Part shown: in pieces, positions 60,721 to 64,000 of the stretch
Numbering within the stretch: the first letter of the stretch is position 1
Layout: every line of letters begins with the position of its first letter
Origin: Rhineura floridana
Lineage: Eukaryota > Chordata > Lepidosauria > Squamata > Rhineuridae
Direction of reading: 5' to 3'
Length of the DNA stretch: 64,000 bases
Assembly: GCF_030035675.1 (NCBI RefSeq)
Contig: NC_084482.1
Location: forward strand, 225,599,943-225,663,942
The notes under the pieces: model-generated
Database searches by the model: none
What the model was told of the DNA's origin: nothing
Seen by the model: the letters and a program-made list of their open reading frames with translations, nothing else
Position numbers and translations under genes: made by a program

Positions 60721-60832
60721 ACACACACGGGCACACATATATTTCAGATCGCTGTCGTTCTCTGCTAACAAATATACAAATTTACACAACACTCCCCACA
60801 GAGAGAGGCACCCCCAATAATTGTTCTTTTAC

Positions 60833-60992
60833 CTGAGGGGGCTGCCCGGCAGCTCTTTCCACCCCACCCCAGAGAAGGGGCAGTCCAGACAGTCCCTCTA
60901 AGGCCATTGCGCTGCCAGCTGGGGAGTTGGATCTGGGGATCTCGTAGCCACGGCCACAATGCACCTTCGAGTCAGGAGCAGCTTTCAAGTGT
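60833..60992 (-). CDS. KRAB zinc-finger gene: linker exon upstream of KRAB
   Basis: On the minus strand an acceptor (cctcccgtctctaccctgcag) ends at 60993 and a donor (cag/gtaaaa) starts at 60832. In the frame that joins KRAB-A in phase 0, the 160-bp exon reads HLKAAPDSKVHCGRGYEIPR and ends LSGLPLLWGGVERAAGQPPQ. Reptile zinc-finger genes often carry such an exon ending in LL-x-G-x-E-x-A before KRAB. No SCAN exon was found farther upstream in the window, so the gene's start lies outside it or was not recognised. The frame is open throughout. Confidence 0.68.
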
Positions 60993-61627
60993 CTGCAGGG
61001 TAGAGACGGGAGGGGAAGAATTTCATCCTGCACACAGATTTGGATCTCAGGAGTTTAAATATTACAACCTGCCTCAGTGTCTCCTTCCCGTGTTACTTTC
61101 CTCCAGCCTCAGTGTCCTTCAGGATGTTTGACCTCCAAAAAGCCTTCACCGTCAGGCCCTAGATAGCTTCCAGAGCCCTCCCCGGGTTCTTCCAGACCGC
61201 CCTCCGTGCCTGGAAAGGCCCCACCTCTTTCACCACCCCCAGTGTGAATTTTTCCTGGGCCTTCACACCTTGACCTCTTAGCCTAAACCCAGCGCTCTGA
61301 CCCACTCCTTGAGTTCTCTGTAAAGGGTTTGCATGTGTGCTGAAGAACCTTCTGACTTTTAAATGGCTGCAGCGTACCTCCTAGAGAAAGGTCAGACTCA
61401 CAGCCACGGCTTTACGCGCTCTTTCCTCCAGCCCTGCCCATCACTGTAGAGTGGCCCCCGGAAAAAAGATCAGCTGGTGAGGAAATGCAGCCCTCAGGCT
61501 GGACAGTGCCCTCCCCTGCTCTAACCAAAACATTATTGACAGGCTCTCATCCTGCCCCACCTCACAGGGTTGTTGTGAGCATTGGTCAGCTATTGCTTTG
61601 GACCCTCTATAACACTTAAGAGGCCTT
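60993..61627. other. No recognised feature
   Basis: This is the sequence upstream of the linker exon. I found no SCAN exon, start codon exon or named repeat. Confidence 0.35.
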
Positions 61628-62185
61628 TGTCAGGACCCTTCCTGCCAGGATCCCACCTCAGCCACCACTTGCTAGGATCCCGGCTGTAGTCACTGCCTTG
61701 TCACGGTCCCACCTCAGGGTCTGCTCTCAAAATGGTTCTCACCGGCTCTAGCAAAGATCTCTCAAGATCCCACTGCTAGGCAGCACCACCAGACCTTCCT
61801 GTAAAACAATATTGCCTTGAGACTGTGCCTTAGTCTCCTCCTGGATAATTGCTGCTTTGTGTCTGGGTGCACTTGCAGGCCACAACCCCCCTGTATCTTT
61901 GTGCCTAAAAAGAGTACAGCCCTGGGTTGCTCTGGATACCTGATGATGTTACACTATCTCTTCACCGCTGCCACCATTTATACTGTTTGCCAACCTTGGT
62001 ATATGCCCTGCCCACCCTTCTGGTCTGTGATATCCCCAGCCAAGGATCAGGCGTTCTGGTAAACCAAGAAATATTTATTTATATACACAGGAATAACAAG
62101 ATTACTTAAAGGTATAGTTAACAAGAGTATGGTTTCATCAGATGCTTTTCTCTTTATGTTTCTAGTCATCAATAACCTGCCTCAC
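61628..62185 (-). repeat. Partial LTR of a Gmr1-related family
   Basis: It begins tgtcaggacccttcc and shares landmarks with the Gmr1 LTRs, for example cttcaccgctgccaccatt, ccccagccaaggatcagg and ggaataacaagattactta. It is diverged from both and is cut off at 62185 by an L1 insertion. No internal part remains. Confidence 0.75.
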
Positions 62186-64000
62186 TACGACTTCCGGGAA
62201 GGGTGACTTCGCTTGTGCCTGCTTTTGGGACGGGCTCACGCCTCAAAAGAAGCTTATTCAGATATAAATCAGTCAGAACATTTTTTTTTGGACTGATGAA
62301 ATTTCTCCCGGGCATGGAGAAACGTAGAGATCAACCTCAAAAGCCTGTTTTTGTTGGGAGGACTGGATTTCATTAATTTATGAGATAAGGTCCAGCCAAC
62401 AATGCCGGACGGACTTCCGAACAAGCTCTATCTGTTTAAGCGATACGTTTATCTTTTCTTTAAAGAGAGAACGGACTAACAGGCAAGCACCCTTCTTTCT
62501 ATTATTTTTTTTACTTGGTTTATATTGTTGCAGCAAAAGGAGATTTGTCAGATTGATCGGCTTTGGACAACTTCTGGGTGAGCTATAACTCTTCTCTGTT
62601 ATTCACGAAATTAACAGCTTATCTCTGTTTCTGTCGCAAAAAGCTGTCCTGGAAGTGCATTCTAAAGATATAAACAGAAGAGGGATTTCTATTCCTGATT
62701 TCTATTCCGAGGAATATTATATTGTCTGGGACTATTCTCTTTTTGGTCTATTTTATTTTGACGAATCTGCTTCTTCACGACGCCACTAACTGTTTTGATG
62801 CTGGGAACTAAATTTGTTTTGCATTCTTGAACATAGAGAGATAAGGCAGGTTGCTCTGTTTATACTGTGATGTCATCAAGCCTGGAATATTAACCCAATT
62901 GTTGCTGAAATAAGAAGTGGTTCTTCTTTATTTTTGTTTTGCTTTGTTTTCGTGGTTTTAAAAATGGCAATCAAGAAAGTGGCTGAGAATCTGGAAGTAA
63001 CTATGTTTCAGAAAATAATGGATGAGATTGAGATAATGAAACAAACCCTGCGACAGGGTAGTAAGGAGCTGAAAATTGAACTGAGCAAAATGACGCAGGA
63101 GTTTAAAGAAATAGGGGATGCTGTGAGAGGGGAGAATGAGATCAGAGATGAGAAAAGAAAAAATAAAGGGAAGATACAAGCCCTGGAGATTGGAACAAAT
63201 GTGGAATTGGAAAAAGATCTGGAGTTTATGGATTTTAGAAATAAAATCTACTGTTTGGAATTTAACATTATCTCTGAAGAAATTAATGAAGATATTAGAG
63301 ATAAAGTTATCAATGGCTTGGATAATCTTCTGGACTGGAATGATGTGATGGAGCTTGATATAGAGAAAATCTATGGAATTAACTGCAGCCATGTGACAAT
63401 GGAAAAACTCTTAAGAGATGAGCCAGTGCATTTTGTAAAAAAGAAGAACACAGATATGACTTTACAACAGTATTTCAGCAACTTATTCAGAATGGATGGC
63501 AAGAAAATATTTGGGATAGAGGAAATTCCCATCAGACTCTTATTATATGACTATGGCTACAACAGCAAGATTATTATGGAATACTGATAATGGAAGATTG
63601 GACACTGAAATTACTGGACTTAACAGGACTATTGAAGATGGAAGATGGAACTAATAGGGATAATGGAATAATGGCTATTGAAATTACTGGACCTAACAGA
63701 TTCTGATGAGATGGATTAATCGAAATGTTTATTTGGACTATGGTTATGACAATAAGATTATTATAATTATTAACGAGATGGATTAATTGACATGTTTATT
63801 TGGAGAAAAATTGATAGATATATTTCTTAAAGAATTGAAACCTCTCTTTGACTTTTTGTGGAAAGAATAAAGTAATGTTTATGAGATTTGATGATTAATT
63901 AAGATAACTACTGGAGGAAAGTGATTTTATAATATGATTTAAGAGACAGGATTGTTATATATTGTAGACCTATAACTGATTTGATATGTGACAAATGGGA
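62186..64000 (+). mobile_element. L1-type LINE, ORF1-only (HAL1-like), runs off window
   Basis: Its 5' end lies at about 62186, with cttccgggaagggtgactt. A long 5' leader, one ORF (62964-63587) and a tail follow, parallel to the copy at 1-1722. The tail has short internal repeats (gagatggattaat and similar, near 63705 and 63780). No ORF2 is present between ORF1 and the tail. Confidence 0.75.
62964..63587 (+). CDS. L1 ORF1p-like RNA-binding protein, second copy
   Basis: The ORF has about 207 residues from the first ATG. The coiled-coil stretch includes FQKIMDEIEIMKQTL. The RRM-like middle (EEINEDIRDKVINGL, DWNDVMELDIEKIYGIN) is closer to canonical L1 ORF1p than in the first copy. It ends EEIPIRLLLYDY and then a short tail. 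The C-terminal domain is absent here too. Protein identity to the first copy is moderate by eye, so both frames persisted independently for some time. Confidence 0.7.
   Translation: MAIKKVAENLEVTMFQKIMDEIEIMKQTLRQGSKELKIELSKMTQEFKEIGDAVRGENEIRDEKRKNKGKIQALEIGTNVELEKDLEFMDFRNKIYCLEFNIISEEINEDIRDKVINGLDNLLDWNDVMELDIEKIYGINCSHVTMEKLLRDEPVHFVKKKNTDMTLQQYFSNLFRMDGKKIFGIEEIPIRLLLYDYGYNSKIIMEY

Overview
The window looks like nuclear DNA of a squamate reptile (lizard or snake). It is packed with interspersed repeats in the mix typical of squamates: BovB (RTE) LINEs, CR1 and L2 LINEs, an L1-type element, tRNA-derived SINEs with a BovB-like or CR1-like 3' end, Ty3/gypsy elements of the Gmr1 group, and pogo/Tigger-like and palindromic MITEs. 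The only host genes I can support are C2H2 zinc-finger genes, all on the minus strand apart from one small relic. I see no rRNA, functional tRNA, CRISPR or prokaryotic signal.

Layout. 1-2.4 kb: an ORF1-only L1 and a CR1 tail. 2.4-9.6 kb: a repeat mosaic, including an inverted BovB pair with a nested second LINE and a SINE split by L2 and then tandemly duplicated. 9.6-15.4 kb: Gmr1 element 1 (minus strand, broken). 16.2-18.6 kb: a 19-finger zinc-finger array with a decayed front half. 18.9-24.6 kb: a duplicated landscape of unclassified repeat blocks, a ~180-bp purine-rich tandem repeat and a dead paralogue of that array. 26.7 kb: a dead KRAB exon. 27.4-31.7 kb: inverted copies of a CAGTGGCGTCAC-ended repeat, a head-to-head BovB pair and a 1.6-kb palindrome. 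34.5-44.5 kb: three copies of a zinc-finger 3' exon module, one of them intact. 44.5-53.5 kb: a CR1 relic, a solo LTR, MITEs and a small KRAB-B exon. 53.5-58.7 kb: Gmr1 element 2 (plus strand, broken, fairly young) lying inside a CR1. 58.9-61.0 kb: a KRAB-A exon and an upstream linker exon. 61.6-64 kb: part of a third LTR, then a second ORF1-only L1.

How the genes fit together. On the minus strand, a linker exon (60833-60992), a KRAB-A exon (58869-58995, 127 bp), a KRAB-B exon (48625-48705, 81 bp) and a zinc-finger terminal exon (37486-38861) each have consensus splice sites and join in phase. I read them as one KRAB zinc-finger gene whose introns are filled with transposons. A second, damaged terminal exon (42697-42920) lies between KRAB-B and the good one and keeps its splice acceptor, so it could compete as a decoy last exon. 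The 16-27 kb zinc-finger pieces look like an older, mostly dead relative. Boundaries and identities were read by eye; no alignment or database search was possible.
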